Shown in pieces: positions 33,720-43,149 of a stretch of DNA of 64,000 nt. This DNA is from Methylobacterium sp. E-066. Its GTDB lineage: Bacteria; Pseudomonadota; Alphaproteobacteria; Rhizobiales; Beijerinckiaceae. The notes below the pieces were generated by a model that searched no databases, was not told the DNA's origin, and saw only the letters and a list, made by a program, of their open reading frames with translations. The stretch lies in assembly GCF_022829635.1 (NCBI RefSeq), contig NZ_JAKSYO010000172.1, positions 248,001 through 312,000 on the forward strand, written 5' to 3'. A program made the position numbers and the translations under genes. Numbering within the stretch: the stretch's first letter is position 1; every line of letters begins with the position of its first letter.

Positions 33720-35138
33720 ATGCCCCTGCTCCTGCCCGCCCTCCTCAGCGCCCTGCCGGTCGTCACCGTCCTGCTGGCCCTGGCGCTGGGCCTGCGATCC
33801 CTGAGCGCCGCCCTGCTCGGCACCGCCGCCGCCGGCCTGGCGATCGGGCTGGGCTTTCCGATTCCCCCGGCCGCCATACCGGACATCCTGATCCACTGGC
33901 TGCCCATCCTGGCGGAAGTCCTGCTCATCGTCGCCGGCGGCCTGCTCCTGTCCGAGACCCTGCGCCATGCCGGGGCGCAGGCCGCGCTGGCGGATTGGCT
34001 CCGCGGACGAGCGGGGCACGGGGTCGGGGCGGTGCTGCTCGTGGTCCACGGCATTACGCCCTTCGCCGAATCGGTGACGGGCTTCGGCATCGGCGTCACC
34101 ATCGGGATTCCCCTGCTCGCGTGCTTCGGCCTGCCGGCCCGCACGGTGGCGGTGATCGGGCTGCTCGGCCTCTGCGCGGTCCCGTGGGGCTCGATGGCGC
34201 CGGGGACGCTGATCGCCGCCACCCTGGCCGACATCCCGTTCCAGGCGCTCGGCGTCCGGTCCGCCTGCCTCAGCGTCATCCCCTTCGCGGTCACGGGCGT
34301 CGTGGCGGCCTGGCTCGCCAGCGCCCCGGACGGCCGCGGCCGAGCCGTGTGGCAGGGCATCCTCTCCGGGCTGGTGCTGACGCTTGCGGTGACGGCGGTC
34401 AACGCGGTGATCGGGACACCGCCGGCCGGAGCGCTCGGGGCGCTGGTTGTGATCGCGCTTCACCTCCTCTGGGCACCGCAGCGGGGGCGCGTGAGCCTCG
34501 GGGCGAGCGGGCTTCGGGCCGTCCAGGCCTACGGCGTGCTGCTCGGGGGCGTGTTGATCGCCGGCGGGCTCACCACGACGCTTGCCGGCTTGTCCGGGGC
34601 ATGGCGCTATCTCGCCTCTCCGGCACTCTGGCTGTTCGTGGCGACGGCCTGGTTCGCGCGCGGCGTGCCGCCCGCGCCTCCGTTGCGGAAAGCCTGGACC
34701 GCGTGGGTGCAGGTGGCGCCGGTCACCGGCCTGTTCATCGGGCTCGGCGTGCTGATGGCGGTCTCGGGGATGGCCGCCTTCCTGGCCCGGACGCTGGCCG
34801 GGGCCGGGACGGCCTATCTGGCCGCCGCCCCGTTCGTGGCGGCGGCGGGTGGCTTCGTGACCGGGTCCAACAGCGGCGCCAACGCCATGTTCGCCGCCAC
34901 CCAGGCGGCGATCGCCCGCGCGCTGGGCGTCGATGTCCTGTGGTTCATGGCGGTCCACAACGTCGCCGCGGCGTTTCTGCTGATGGCCTCGCCCGGCAAG
35001 ATCGAGATGGCGGTCCAGCTCGCCGGGGGCGAGGCCGCGCGCCAGCGGCGCTGGATCCAGACCACGATCCTCGGCGTCGCCGCCGTGGTCGTCGTCGCGC
35101 TCGCCGCGGCGAATGTGGGTCTCGCGACGCTGCGATGA
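33720..35138 (+). CDS. L-lactate permease family transporter
   Basis: 472 residues, about 12 membrane helices. The family motif is HGITPFAESVTGFGIGVTIGIPL near residues 109-131, paired with GGFVTGSNSGANAMFAATQ near 383-401, as in LldP/GlcA lactate-glycolate permeases. It is shorter than E. coli LldP (~550), within the family range. The ATG at 33720 has no strong Shine-Dalgarno site, so the message may be nearly leaderless. Divergent from the XRE-cupin regulator. Exact substrate unknown (a short 2-hydroxy acid is likely). Confidence 0.85.
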   Translation: MPLLLPALLSALPVVTVLLALALGLRSLSAALLGTAAAGLAIGLGFPIPPAAIPDILIHWLPILAEVLLIVAGGLLLSETLRHAGAQAALADWLRGRAGHGVGAVLLVVHGITPFAESVTGFGIGVTIGIPLLACFGLPARTVAVIGLLGLCAVPWGSMAPGTLIAATLADIPFQALGVRSACLSVIPFAVTGVVAAWLASAPDGRGRAVWQGILSGLVLTLAVTAVNAVIGTPPAGALGALVVIALHLLWAPQRGRVSLGASGLRAVQAYGVLLGGVLIAGGLTTTLAGLSGAWRYLASPALWLFVATAWFARGVPPAPPLRKAWTAWVQVAPVTGLFIGLGVLMAVSGMAAFLARTLAGAGTAYLAAAPFVAAAGGFVTGSNSGANAMFAATQAAIARALGVDVLWFMAVHNVAAAFLLMASPGKIEMAVQLAGGEAARQRRWIQTTILGVAAVVVVALAAANVGLATLR

Positions 35139-35596
35139 CATCCGGCCAGAAGCCCGATCTCGGCCCGAAGAAAATATTCTTCCTTACCAACAGCTTGAAG
35201 GCCCGATCGACGCTCGACCGTCCCCCCTGTCATCCCAAAGGCGCGAAGTGGAGCCGGGGAGCCGGAAACAGTCTTGGATCAAGGTCTTGGCCCATCAGCG
35301 ACTCACGCTGCCGGGCCGGTTCGCCCCGCGCCGAATGCCGGGCCGGTTCACGGACCGGAAGAACCAATCCGCGAGAATTCCGCAGCATCTTGGAAGACCT
35401 TGCTTTCCGGCGATGGACCTGCGCCGGGGCGGCGTAGGCGCCAACGGCCACGCTTGGTATAGGACACGTGGTTTGGCGCCGTCGGTGACGACTCGGCGAC
35501 GAGCCGCCCCGTTTTCCCGTCCCGACCCAGTCGTCCCGGCCTTCCGAACAGGCGGTCCGGGTGAGGTTCGAGACGATCGATCTGGAGTTCATCGTG
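35139..35596. other. Non-coding gap upstream of ABC binding-protein gene
   Basis: About 458 bases. No gene with coding character or ribosome-binding site; open frames here are Arg/Pro-rich and unlike any family. Presumably holds the promoter of the ABC transporter genes; no clear -35/-10 pair stands out. Confidence 0.5.
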
Positions 35597-36373
35597 ATGC
35601 GTATTGTTTCCGCCTCCGTCGCGGCCGTTTTCGCCGCAGCCGCGCTTCTCCTCGGCGCGCCGGCGCGGGCCGACGACCTCGACGCGATCCGCGCCGCCAA
35701 GACCCTGCGGATCGGCACCGAGGGGACCTACGCGCCGTTCAGCTTCCACGACGCCTCCGGGGCGCTGGTTGGCTTCGACGTGGAGATCGGCCGCAAGGTC
35801 GCCGAGAAGCTCGGTGTCACGCCGCAGTTCGTCGAGGGCAAGTGGGACGGCCTGATCGCCGGGCTCGACGCCAAGCGCTACGACGTGGTGATCAACCAAG
35901 TCAGCATCACCAAGGAGCGCCAGGCGAAGTTCGACTTCTCCGAGCCGTATATCCGCTCCCGCGCCGTGGTGATCACCCGGGCCGACAACACCGCGATCAA
36001 GTCTTTCGCCGACCTGAAGGGCAAGAAGTCCGCCCAGAGCCTGAGCAGCAACTTCGCGCGGCTCGCCACCGAGGCCGGGGCCGAGCTGGTCGGCACCGAC
36101 GGGTTCGACCAGTCGATCCAGTTGGTCGTCACCGGCCGCGCCGATGCCACCCTCAACGACAACGTGTCGTTCCTCGACTTCCACAAGAAGCAGCCGAACG
36201 CGCCGGTGAAGATCGTCGCCCAGAAGGACGACGCGGACGCCTCCGGCATCCTCCTGCGCAAGAACAACCCCGCCCTGAAGGCGGCCATCGACAAGGCGCT
36301 CGCGGAGATCAAGGCGGACGGCAGCTACGCGGCGATCGCGCAGACGTATTTCGGGGCGGACGTTTCGCAGTAG
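35597..36373 (+). CDS. Polar amino-acid (cystine-type) ABC transporter, binding protein
   Basis: 258 residues from the ATG at 35597 (GGAG nine bases upstream). Signal peptide MRIVSASVAAVFAAAALLLG ending at APARA. The mature protein is a family 3 solute-binding protein: LRIGTEGTYAPFSFHDASGA, GFDVEIGRKVAEKLG, WDGLIAGLDAKRYDVVINQV, PYIRSRAVVITR, LKGKKSAQSLSSNFARLA. Closest in feel to cystine/diaminopimelate-binding FliY/TcyA. Followed by a family C repeat and the permease and ATPase genes. Confidence 0.9.
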   Translation: MRIVSASVAAVFAAAALLLGAPARADDLDAIRAAKTLRIGTEGTYAPFSFHDASGALVGFDVEIGRKVAEKLGVTPQFVEGKWDGLIAGLDAKRYDVVINQVSITKERQAKFDFSEPYIRSRAVVITRADNTAIKSFADLKGKKSAQSLSSNFARLATEAGAELVGTDGFDQSIQLVVTGRADATLNDNVSFLDFHKKQPNAPVKIVAQKDDADASGILLRKNNPALKAAIDKALAEIKADGSYAAIAQTYFGADVSQ

Positions 36374-36437
36374 ATACGCGCCCTCCCCTTCTGGGGGTGA
36401 CGACGTGCCCATATCGGTCCACGCAGATCGCGACATG

Positions 36438-36538
36438 CCCCCTCTCCCGTGCGGGAGAGGGTCGGGGTGAGGGACCGGGGTCTTCCGGAGAGGTCGCATC
36501 CCTCACCCTGTCCCTCTCCCGCACGGGAGAGGGGACCC
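36438..36538. repeat. Palindromic repeat, family C, between binding-protein and permease genes
   Basis: Arms CCCTCTCCCGTGCGGGAGAG and its complement, inner GGGGTGAGGGAC and CCCTCACCC. Same design as 21831-21933 and 31773-31875. In an mRNA it would form a strong hairpin that could uncouple the abundant binding protein from the downstream membrane subunits. Confidence 0.9.
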
Positions 36539-36743
36539 GCCTCACATCCGGATGCCCTTGCTTCTGCTGGTCGCAGCGGGGCGCGCGCGTGTCATGCCTG
36601 GACAGGGTGTCATTCCGAGGCGTGGATGGTCCGCAACGCGGTGCGGGAATCGGCCCGCCCCCGATAGAGCCGGCAAAATCCCGCGCGGCCCGCGCCGCAA
36701 ACCCGTATAGACCCTCGCCCGATCCTGCAGGAAACACCGTCCC

Positions 36744-37424
36744 GTGCCGCACTGGCTCGACCTCATGCTCCAGTCGCTCGGGCCGCTGCTCGAAGCCTGT
36801 CTCCGGTTCACGATACCGCTGACGCTGATCGCCTTCGTGCTCGGGCTGAGCCTCGCCCTGGTGATCGCCCTCACGCGGCTGTTCGGGCCGCGGCCGCTGG
36901 CGGCCCTGGCCTGGACCTATGTCTGGATTTTTCGCGGCACACCGCTCCTCGTCCAGCTGTTCGTGATCTTCTACGGCCTGCCGAGCGTCGGCATCCTGAT
37001 CGATGCGTTTCCGGCCGCGGTGATCGGCTTCACCCTCAATATCGGCGCCTACGCGTCCGAGATCGTGCGCGCCGCGATCGCGTCGATCCCGAAGGGGCAG
37101 TGGGAGGCCGCCTACGCCACCGGCATGACCCCGGCCCAGGCGATGCGCCGCACGATCCTGCCGCAGGCGGCGCGGGTGGCGGTGCCGTCCCTGTCCAACA
37201 CCTTCATCGCCCTGGTGAAGGATACCTCGCTCGCCGCCGCCATCACGGTGCCGGAGATGTTCCAGGCGGCCCAGCGCATCGTCGCAGTCACCTACGAGCC
37301 GCTGATCCTCTATGTCGAGGCGGCGCTCATCTACCTCGTGCTGTGCTCCGCCCTGTCCTGGCTCCAGAGCCGGCTGGAGCGGCGGCTCGGACGCTATGGC
37401 GGCTATCTGGAGGCCCGGGCATGA
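36744..37424 (+). CDS. Amino-acid ABC transporter permease
   Basis: 226 residues from a GTG at 36744. HisMQ-type permease with five or six helices: TYVWIFRGTPLLVQLFVIFYGLP is the family's N-terminal signature, and EAAYATGMTPAQAMRRTILPQAARVAVP is the EAA loop that docks the ATPase. Matches YecS/TcyB cystine permeases. The ATPase start overlaps its stop (ATGA). Confidence 0.93.
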   Translation: MPHWLDLMLQSLGPLLEACLRFTIPLTLIAFVLGLSLALVIALTRLFGPRPLAALAWTYVWIFRGTPLLVQLFVIFYGLPSVGILIDAFPAAVIGFTLNIGAYASEIVRAAIASIPKGQWEAAYATGMTPAQAMRRTILPQAARVAVPSLSNTFIALVKDTSLAAAITVPEMFQAAQRIVAVTYEPLILYVEAALIYLVLCSALSWLQSRLERRLGRYGGYLEARA

Positions 37425-38176
37425 TCGCCCTCCAGGCCATCGAAAAGCGCTTCGGCGACACTCCGATCCTGCGCGGCATCGACCTGACGGTGCCGGAGGG
37501 CCAGGTCACGGCGCTGATCGGGCCGTCCGGCTCGGGCAAGTCGACGCTGCTGCGCTGCGTGAACCTGCTGGAGATCCCGCAGGCCGGCACGCTCGTGCTC
37601 GGCGATCAGCGCCTCGACTTCCGGCCCGGCGCGCCGCCGGCCCGGCGGGACGTGCTCGCGGTGCGCCGCCAGACCGGCATGGTGTTCCAGAATTTCCAGC
37701 TGTTTCCCCACCGCACGGTGATCGAGAACATCACCGAGGGGCTGATCACGGTCGGCAAATGGCCGAAGGCGGCGGCGCGGGTCCGGGCGCTGGAATTGCT
37801 GGAGCGGGTCGGCCTCGCCCACAAGGCCGAGGCCTGGCCGGCGAGCCTCTCCGGCGGCCAGCAGCAGCGCGTGGCGATCGCCCGGGCGCTGGCCCCCTCC
37901 CCGCGCCTGCTGCTCTGCGACGAGCCGACTTCGGCGCTGGATCCCGAGCTCGCCGCCGAGGTGGTGGACGTGCTGGCCGGCCTCGCCCGCGAGGGCATGA
38001 CCATGCTGATGGCGACCCACGACCTGCGCCTCGCCCGGCGGGTCGCCGACGCGGTGGTGTTCCTCGACGGCGGCACCTTCGTGGAGCAGGGCCCGCCCGC
38101 CGAGCTGTTCGCCCGGCCCGCCGATCCGCGCACCCGCCGCTTCGTCCAGACGCTGCTCGGCGAGGTCGGGGGCTGA
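37421..38176 (+). CDS. Amino-acid ABC transporter ATP-binding protein
   Basis: 251 residues. Walker A GPSGSGKST, Q loop GMVFQNFQLFPHRTVIENI, signature LSGGQQQRVAIARALA, Walker B LLLCDEPTSALDPE, switch His in ATHDLRLARR. GlnQ/TcyC-type. The start overlaps the permease stop by four bases, so the two are coupled. Completes the binding protein-permease-ATPase set. Confidence 0.95.
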   Translation: MIALQAIEKRFGDTPILRGIDLTVPEGQVTALIGPSGSGKSTLLRCVNLLEIPQAGTLVLGDQRLDFRPGAPPARRDVLAVRRQTGMVFQNFQLFPHRTVIENITEGLITVGKWPKAAARVRALELLERVGLAHKAEAWPASLSGGQQQRVAIARALAPSPRLLLCDEPTSALDPELAAEVVDVLAGLAREGMTMLMATHDLRLARRVADAVVFLDGGTFVEQGPPAELFARPADPRTRRFVQTLLGEVGG

Positions 38177-38586
38177 GCGTCGGCTGGACAGGCAGCGCAG
38201 GCTCAGGAGGTCGTCGCAGGCCATGCCGCAGCCGGGCGAGGACCGGACGTCGACCGATACGTCCGAGATGATCATGCGATATCGGACAGATCAAACCTCA
38301 TCCCGAAAGATGGAGATCAGGCGTCTGACTCGATCGTCAGCACCGTTCCGGTGCAAATGCGGTCGTTCGCGTGGGATCGTATCCGCATGACGCGCCAATG
38401 CATCGAAAAGCCCAATGGTAAGAAATTTACATTGGATCGAAGACGGCATTCGGACGCACTTTTCTGTCAAATTCTTACGTTGCAGCGACCGAAACCAGGC
38501 CTTAGCGGAGGTGGGTTGTCGGCTACGTCCAGGGCGTCGACGATTGAGGGACCGCTTGTGCCCTGGCCCGATACGCATGAGACCCC
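38177..38586. other. Non-coding gap upstream of the Crp/Fnr gene
   Basis: 410 bases, locally AT-richer around 38380-38470. Holds an imperfect hairpin (TCCGAGAT near 38260 with ATATCGGA near 38281). No gene supported. Confidence 0.45.
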
Positions 38587-39336
38587 GTGGCACAGCTTCA
38601 GCAGGCCGATCTGGGCAACCGCCTTCTCCGGGCGCTCGCACCGGACGATTTCTTGGCGCTGCAGCCCGCGTTGCGCCCGGAAGACATGGCCGTCCGGCAG
38701 ATCCTGATCGCCCCCAAAACGAAGATCGAGACCGCCTACTTCGTGGAGACCGGCATCGTCTCCGTGACGAACGACGGCGCGCGCGGCCGGGTGGAGATCG
38801 GGCTGATCGGCCGTGAAGGTTTGGTCGGGGCCGCCCCCGTCCTGCTCGGTGACGACCGCACCCCCTACACACATTTCGTGCAGGCGCCCGGCCACATGCT
38901 GTCGATCGATGCGCGCGTGCTGCTCGGGGTGGTGGAGGCACGTCCGGCCATGCGCCTCGTGCTGCTCCGCTACATCCACACCCACTTCGCCCAGACCGCG
39001 CAGACGGCCTTCGCCAATGCGCGGGGCAACACCCCGATGCGGCTGGCCCGGTGGTTGCTGATGTACCAGGACCGGAGCGACGGCGACGCCGTGATGGTCA
39101 CGCACGAGTTCATGTCGCTGATGCTGGGCGTCGAACGGCCCGGTGTGACGGCCGCCCTGAGACGGCTTGAGCGGGACGGCTTCGTGCGCACGCACCGCGG
39201 CCTCGTCGAGATCATCGACCGCGAGGGCCTGCTCGACCTCGCGGGCGACAGCTACGGCACGGCCGAGGCCGAGTATGACCGTCTGATCGGTGGGTTCGGT
39301 GCCGGAATCCGCAGCAACTTGGTGGCGTCGTCTTAG
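38587..39336 (+). CDS. Crp/Fnr family transcriptional regulator
   Basis: 249 residues from a GTG at 38587. N-terminal cyclic-nucleotide-binding-like beta roll (VRQILIAPKTKIETAYFVETGIVSV, GRVEIGLIGREGLVGAAPVLLG) and a C-terminal winged helix (VTHEFMSLMLGVERPGVTAALRRLERDGFVRTHRG). No N-terminal Cys cluster, so not an oxygen-sensing Fnr. This subgroup is abundant in Methylobacterium and other Rhizobiales; the signal is unknown. No neighbouring target is obvious. Confidence 0.9.
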   Translation: MAQLQQADLGNRLLRALAPDDFLALQPALRPEDMAVRQILIAPKTKIETAYFVETGIVSVTNDGARGRVEIGLIGREGLVGAAPVLLGDDRTPYTHFVQAPGHMLSIDARVLLGVVEARPAMRLVLLRYIHTHFAQTAQTAFANARGNTPMRLARWLLMYQDRSDGDAVMVTHEFMSLMLGVERPGVTAALRRLERDGFVRTHRGLVEIIDREGLLDLAGDSYGTAEAEYDRLIGGFGAGIRSNLVASS

Positions 39337-39469
39337 AGCCGTTGATTCAACGCCCTCGCTAACGCCGAACCGGTATCCACTTCGGCGGCGCGTGCTGTAG
39401 CGGCCGCCAGGATCGATGGCGGCTTCTCCCGCGTTCTTCCAGTGAGCGTGCCGCCCAAGGAGGATCGTC

Positions 39470-39703
39470 GTGGGACTCAGTGCTTTCGTTTTCTTCGTCG
39501 TGCCCTGGATGCTCGTCGCGGCCTGGCTGTTCCGGTCATCGGGCGGTTTCCGGATGGGCGTGCCAGCGACGCCCTGGCGCGCGTTGACGGACTTTCCGGA
39601 TCCTCAGCGAGACCAGCGGACCATGGTCGACACCAGCACCGTACCGAAAGGCGCGGCGACGGATACCGATGACGACAAGCATCGGCCGTTCCAGGCGGGG
39701 TGA
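39470..39703 (+). CDS. Small membrane protein
   Basis: 77 residues. GTG at 39470 with an excellent AAGGAGG six bases upstream. One helix (LSAFVFFVVPWMLVAAWLF) followed by a hydrophilic acidic tail. Not a recognised family. Confidence 0.55.
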   Translation: MGLSAFVFFVVPWMLVAAWLFRSSGGFRMGVPATPWRALTDFPDPQRDQRTMVDTSTVPKGAATDTDDDKHRPFQAG

Positions 39704-40044
39704 GCCCGGCGAGGCATCCGACCAGCTCTTATGGATCACCCGCTGGGTGGCGGCCGTCGTTACCGGATGCGATGCCGGGACACCTGTGTCGGCGGCCCTT
39801 TCGATAGCGGGATCGCCTCGACCCGGCTGCCTCGATCGCGACGTTGGTCGCGATGGTCGCCGAGGGAGTCGGCAACGGAGCGGTGGAGAATTACCGAGTA
39901 CGAGCCCACAGGGTCGTAGGAAACGCTCGACCGCCTCCCTTTTTCCCGCCCTATGATCCTGAGGGCCCTCGGCCGGTCATTCCGTGGCTTCAACGGGCGA
40001 CCCGGCAGCTGGATGTCGGGTCGCATCCCGGCAGCGAGACAGTC
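39704..40044. other. Non-coding gap
   Basis: About 340 bases with no supported gene, hairpin or promoter; open frames lack ribosome-binding sites and family resemblance. Confidence 0.45.
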
Positions 40045-40380
40045 CTACCCGAATGCGCGCAAAAGCCCGGTCGCTTGCGGCTTTGTTTGGCCCCGGAACT
40101 GGCTCTGACGAGCCTGCTCGCGCTTCCGCACCTTGGCGATGTCGAACTGCTTCTGCATCTCCATCATGGCTTCCATTTCAAATCCGAACGTCTTTTCGAT
40201 TTTGAAAGCCAGTTCAGCAGATAGACTGGTCTTCTCACTCAGGAAATCGGACAGCGATTGGCGGGTGACGCCGAGAAGGGCGGCCGCGGCCATCACGGTC
40301 AAATTGCGGGGTTCGACGATATTGCGGCGCATAAAAGCGCCCGGATGGCATGGATTCTTCAACGCGTAGGGAATGCCCAT
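40045..40380 (-). CDS. HigA-family antitoxin-like XRE protein (orphan)
   Basis: 111 residues from the ATG at 40380, seven bases after AAGGA. HigA signature: CHPGAFMRRNIVEPRNLTVM, then helix-turn-helix AAALLGVTRQSLSDFLSEKTSLSAELAFKIEKTFG. Normally it would pair with a HigB RelE-type toxin gene directly upstream. None is visible: upstream is the divergent AT-rich ORF. Either an orphan regulator or a remnant of a toxin-antitoxin pair. The C-terminal ~30 residues are Gln/Arg-rich. Confidence 0.85.
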   Translation of the reverse strand: MGIPYALKNPCHPGAFMRRNIVEPRNLTVMAAAALLGVTRQSLSDFLSEKTSLSAELAFKIEKTFGFEMEAMMEMQKQFDIAKVRKREQARQSQFRGQTKPQATGLLRAFG

Positions 40381-40534
40381 CATATTTTCCTTACAACAGC
40401 GTTGGACTAGGGTTTCTTCGTTGATCAGCACAAATCCAGCGACAGTGATCGGGTCTCTCCGCGGATGCTCCTCAACATCCAGAACTGTTCTGGTTCGTCC
40501 TAAGCACCAAGAGGGATCTGAGAGAGACACCTCG

Positions 40535-40828
40535 ATGCAACGCTCCAAATCCGCTCAAGTTGCATCGTCGTTCACGCTCTCAGCCGATCGTATCGGACAA
40601 CAATATCAACGCGCCGGAATTTTTATACTGCAGCATTCGCATGACTATAACTTATCGTATCACTCACATCAAACGACGTCTTATCTTGATGGTCCTCCAG
40701 CGAGCAGCGCGCAAATTATAAATCACAACATCGCCGGTCAATCGATATACAACACAAATCAAGCCGTCGAAGAATTTCGCAATCGGTACTATTGTGAGCA
40801 TAATTTTAGATCTATAGACAGAAATTAA
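40535..40828 (+). CDS. Hypothetical protein in AT-rich DNA
   Basis: 97 residues from an ATG at 40535 with a weak GAGAG upstream. The sequence is rich in His, Tyr, Asn, Gln and Ser (QHSHDYNLSYHSHQTTSYLD, IINHNIAGQSIYNTNQ). Base composition is far more AT-rich than its surroundings. Unknown family; may be a foreign gene or a non-coding frame in AT-rich DNA. Confidence 0.3.
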   Translation: MQRSKSAQVASSFTLSADRIGQQYQRAGIFILQHSHDYNLSYHSHQTTSYLDGPPASSAQIINHNIAGQSIYNTNQAVEEFRNRYYCEHNFRSIDRN

Positions 40829-41157
40829 TAAGCACGAGGCAGGTTATCGAACCCAATTTAGATCGAACGACGAACAATGCGTTCGGGAGCAGGTCGCTTT
40901 TAAACGGTGCGCGAGGAGCATCGCCCTCAAGCTGGCCCCATCCGAAGTGTTGGACGAGGCGTGGAGCCGCTCGCGGGCTGGCTGACGATCACCACTTGGA
41001 ACAGCGCGCTCTCGCGACCGCCGCGCCTGCCACAGGTTATCTCCAGGCCTGAGCTGAGGAATCAGGGCTGCGGCGATCCATCCGGGAAATCCTGCGCCCT
41101 CCGCCGGTTGCCTGACGATCCGGCCGTGACGCCGGAGGCAACCGAGAGGACCGGGCC
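40829..41157. other. Non-coding gap
   Basis: About 329 bases without a supported gene; first 60 bases AT-rich. Presumably the upstream region of the DUF4336 gene. Confidence 0.4.
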
Positions 41158-41898
41158 TTGCCTGAAGCGACGTATCCGCCCCTCGACGTGCTCAAGCCCG
41201 TGGCCGAGGGCGTCTGGATCGTCGACAGCGGTCCCCTGCGGATCCTCGGGATGCCGCTTCCCGTCCGGATGACGGTGATCCGGCTCGGCGACGGCAGCCT
41301 GTGGCTCCACTCGCCGACGCGCTACGATGCGGCCCTGCACCGGGCGATCGCGGCGCTGGGGCCGATCCGCCACCTCGTCGCGCCCAATATCGCCCATTGG
41401 ACCTTCCTGAAGGACTGGCAGAGCCATTGCCCGGACGCCTTGACCTGGGCCGCCCCGAACCTGCGCCAACGCCGCCAGGTCCGCCGCGCCGGCCTGCGGA
41501 TCGACCGCGTGCTCGACGATGGGGCGCCGCCCGAATGGGCCTCGGACCTGCGCCAGATCGTGGTCCCGGGCGGCCTCGGCTTCCGCGAGGTCGCGTTCTT
41601 CCATGGGCGCAGCCGGACGCTTGTTCTGACCGATCTCGTGCTCAACCTGGAGCCGGCCAAGATGCCGGCGCTCCTGCGGCCGCTGCTGCGCCTGGCCGGC
41701 ATGACCGCGCCGGGGGGCCAGCCGCCGCCCTATCTGCGCCTCGTGATCAAGCTGCGCCGGCGCGATGCCGCGCGGGCCGCGGCGGAACTCGTCGCGCTCA
41801 AGCCCGACGCCGTGATCTTCGCGCACGGGCTGTGGTTCGCCCAGGGTGGCACCGACCGCCTGCGACGCTCGCTGCGCTGGCTCGGCGATTTTTCTTAA
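41158..41898 (+). CDS. DUF4336 protein (metallo-hydrolase-like fold)
   Basis: 246 residues from a TTG at 41158 preceded by GAGAGGA at 41142-41148. DUF4336 features: PVRMTVIRLGDGSLWLHSPTRYDAAL, then IRHLVAPNIAHWTFLKDWQ, where beta-lactamase-fold proteins place their first metal region, and RTLVLTDLVLNLEP, ending DAVIFAHGLWF. The canonical HxHxDH motif is absent, as is usual in this family. Function unknown. Confidence 0.85.
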   Translation: MPEATYPPLDVLKPVAEGVWIVDSGPLRILGMPLPVRMTVIRLGDGSLWLHSPTRYDAALHRAIAALGPIRHLVAPNIAHWTFLKDWQSHCPDALTWAAPNLRQRRQVRRAGLRIDRVLDDGAPPEWASDLRQIVVPGGLGFREVAFFHGRSRTLVLTDLVLNLEPAKMPALLRPLLRLAGMTAPGGQPPPYLRLVIKLRRRDAARAAAELVALKPDAVIFAHGLWFAQGGTDRLRRSLRWLGDFS

Positions 41899-41910
41899 TG
41901 ATGCAGAGAC

Positions 41911-42195
41911 TTAACGGCCCTCCCCGGCCGGATCCGGCGCCTCGGCATCCTCCTCCGTGCCGGAGCCGTCCAGGGACTTGGCCAGCTCCATCAGCACCTC
42001 TTCGACCATGGGCGGCCACGGCACCCTCTCCTCGTCGAGGAGCCGCGCGGCGCCGACCAGGGCGTTGATCTGCTCCTCGTAGACCGGCCGCTGGACCAGC
42101 TGCGCGTACCGGACCCGGGCAGCCAGGGCGGTCGCGAGGCGCTGGACTTCTGCGATCCGTGCGCTCGACGCGCCGGCGCCATCCCGGTTGCCCAT
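41911..42195 (-). CDS. Hypothetical helical protein
   Basis: 94 residues, predicted mostly alpha-helical (RIAEVQRLATALAARVRYAQ, EEQINALVGAARLLDEER) with an acidic disordered tail. No family recognised. Convergent with the DUF4336 gene (12 bases between stops). Confidence 0.5.
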   Translation of the reverse strand: MGNRDGAGASSARIAEVQRLATALAARVRYAQLVQRPVYEEQINALVGAARLLDEERVPWPPMVEEVLMELAKSLDGSGTEEDAEAPDPAGEGR

Positions 42196-42271
42196 CCCTC
42201 ACCCCTCTCGAATCCGCGCGGGGTCTAGATAGGCCCCAGGACAGGGCCACGGGGCAATCCCGTCGGCGCGC

Positions 42272-42628
42272 TCAGCTCGACCGGCGCGCATCCTCAATGA
42301 GGCGGGGCGCGACCTCGGCGAGGAGCTTCCGCTTTCCGGACCTGTGGCGGACGAAGTCGTCGAGGGGCTTGCAGGCCGGCAGGCCGGGCGCGTCGCTCGG
42401 TGCTGCGACGGCGGCGACCTCCGGTGGTGACGCATCCTCCGTCAACTCGACCCGCTGGCCGATCAGATAGGCTTCCAGATCGATGAGCCGGTGGCGCAAC
42501 CGCCAGATGTCGTTCTCGACGCCGTTCAATTGAACCAGCAGATCGGACACGGTCCCCTCACGGGCCGCGATGGCGGCCAGGACACTGGCCCGCTCGTTCA
42601 GCAGCACCGCCTTGACGGTCGGGTTCAT
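42272..42628 (-). CDS. Hypothetical coiled-coil protein
   Basis: 118 residues from the ATG at 42628, which follows GAGGGG. The middle forms an amphipathic helix or short coiled coil (LVQLNGVENDIWRLRHRLIDLEAYLIGQ), followed by an Ala/Pro linker and a basic C terminus. No family recognised. Confidence 0.5.
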   Translation of the reverse strand: MNPTVKAVLLNERASVLAAIAAREGTVSDLLVQLNGVENDIWRLRHRLIDLEAYLIGQRVELTEDASPPEVAAVAAPSDAPGLPACKPLDDFVRHRSGKRKLLAEVAPRLIEDARRSS

Positions 42629-42847
42629 GGTGAGCCCCTCGATCGTGAGGGTGCCACTAACCGGCGCTCCAGCTTGGCCGGCAAGCCTCAATAGGGCTTA
42701 GTCGATACCCCGGATGGTGGGGCCGTGATCCCAGCCAGCCGAGCGCCACGCGAAGGTGATCCTTGCATCCCGCTCATGCGCGAGAACGGAACTTTCGACC
42801 GGCAGGTGCGTCAGTTCCACGCAGATAAAAAGCGCCGGGAGGTACCT

Positions 42848-43114
42848 ATGCGCGCGCCACTCAAGATCGCCACGCTCGTCGTTCTGGCCCTGGGCACGCA
42901 GCCCGTCTGGGCCCAACCCGTGAGCCAGACGGGAACCGGCGGTGGCCCGGCCACGGCCGCGAAAGCACCCCACACTGCGGCCACCGGCCAGACGGTGCCG
43001 AACCCCGGCGCGCTCGGACCCAACGAGACCGGCAGCATCGAGCGGCGCAGCCCGCTCGAGCAGCGCAACGACGCGATCACCCGCGGCATCTGCATCGGCT
43101 GCGCGCGCCAGTAG
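42848..43114 (+). CDS. Small secreted protein ending in a CxxC motif
   Basis: 88 residues, ATG at 42848 after GGGAGG. Signal peptide MRAPLKIATLVVLALGTQPVWAQ, a Gly/Thr/Ala-rich low-complexity mature chain, and a C-terminal GICIGCARQ (CxxC) that could bind metal or form a disulphide. Unknown family. Confidence 0.6.
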   Translation: MRAPLKIATLVVLALGTQPVWAQPVSQTGTGGGPATAAKAPHTAATGQTVPNPGALGPNETGSIERRSPLEQRNDAITRGICIGCARQ

Positions 43115-43149
43115 CGGTCTCCGGAATGCAGGGCGACCGGATCGCCCCG

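Noticed and set aside
38296..38316. CATCCCGAAAGATGG, resembling the start of the family E repeat
   Set aside because: Only about 15 bases match, there is no second hairpin and no stop codon boundary; likely a chance or fully decayed match.
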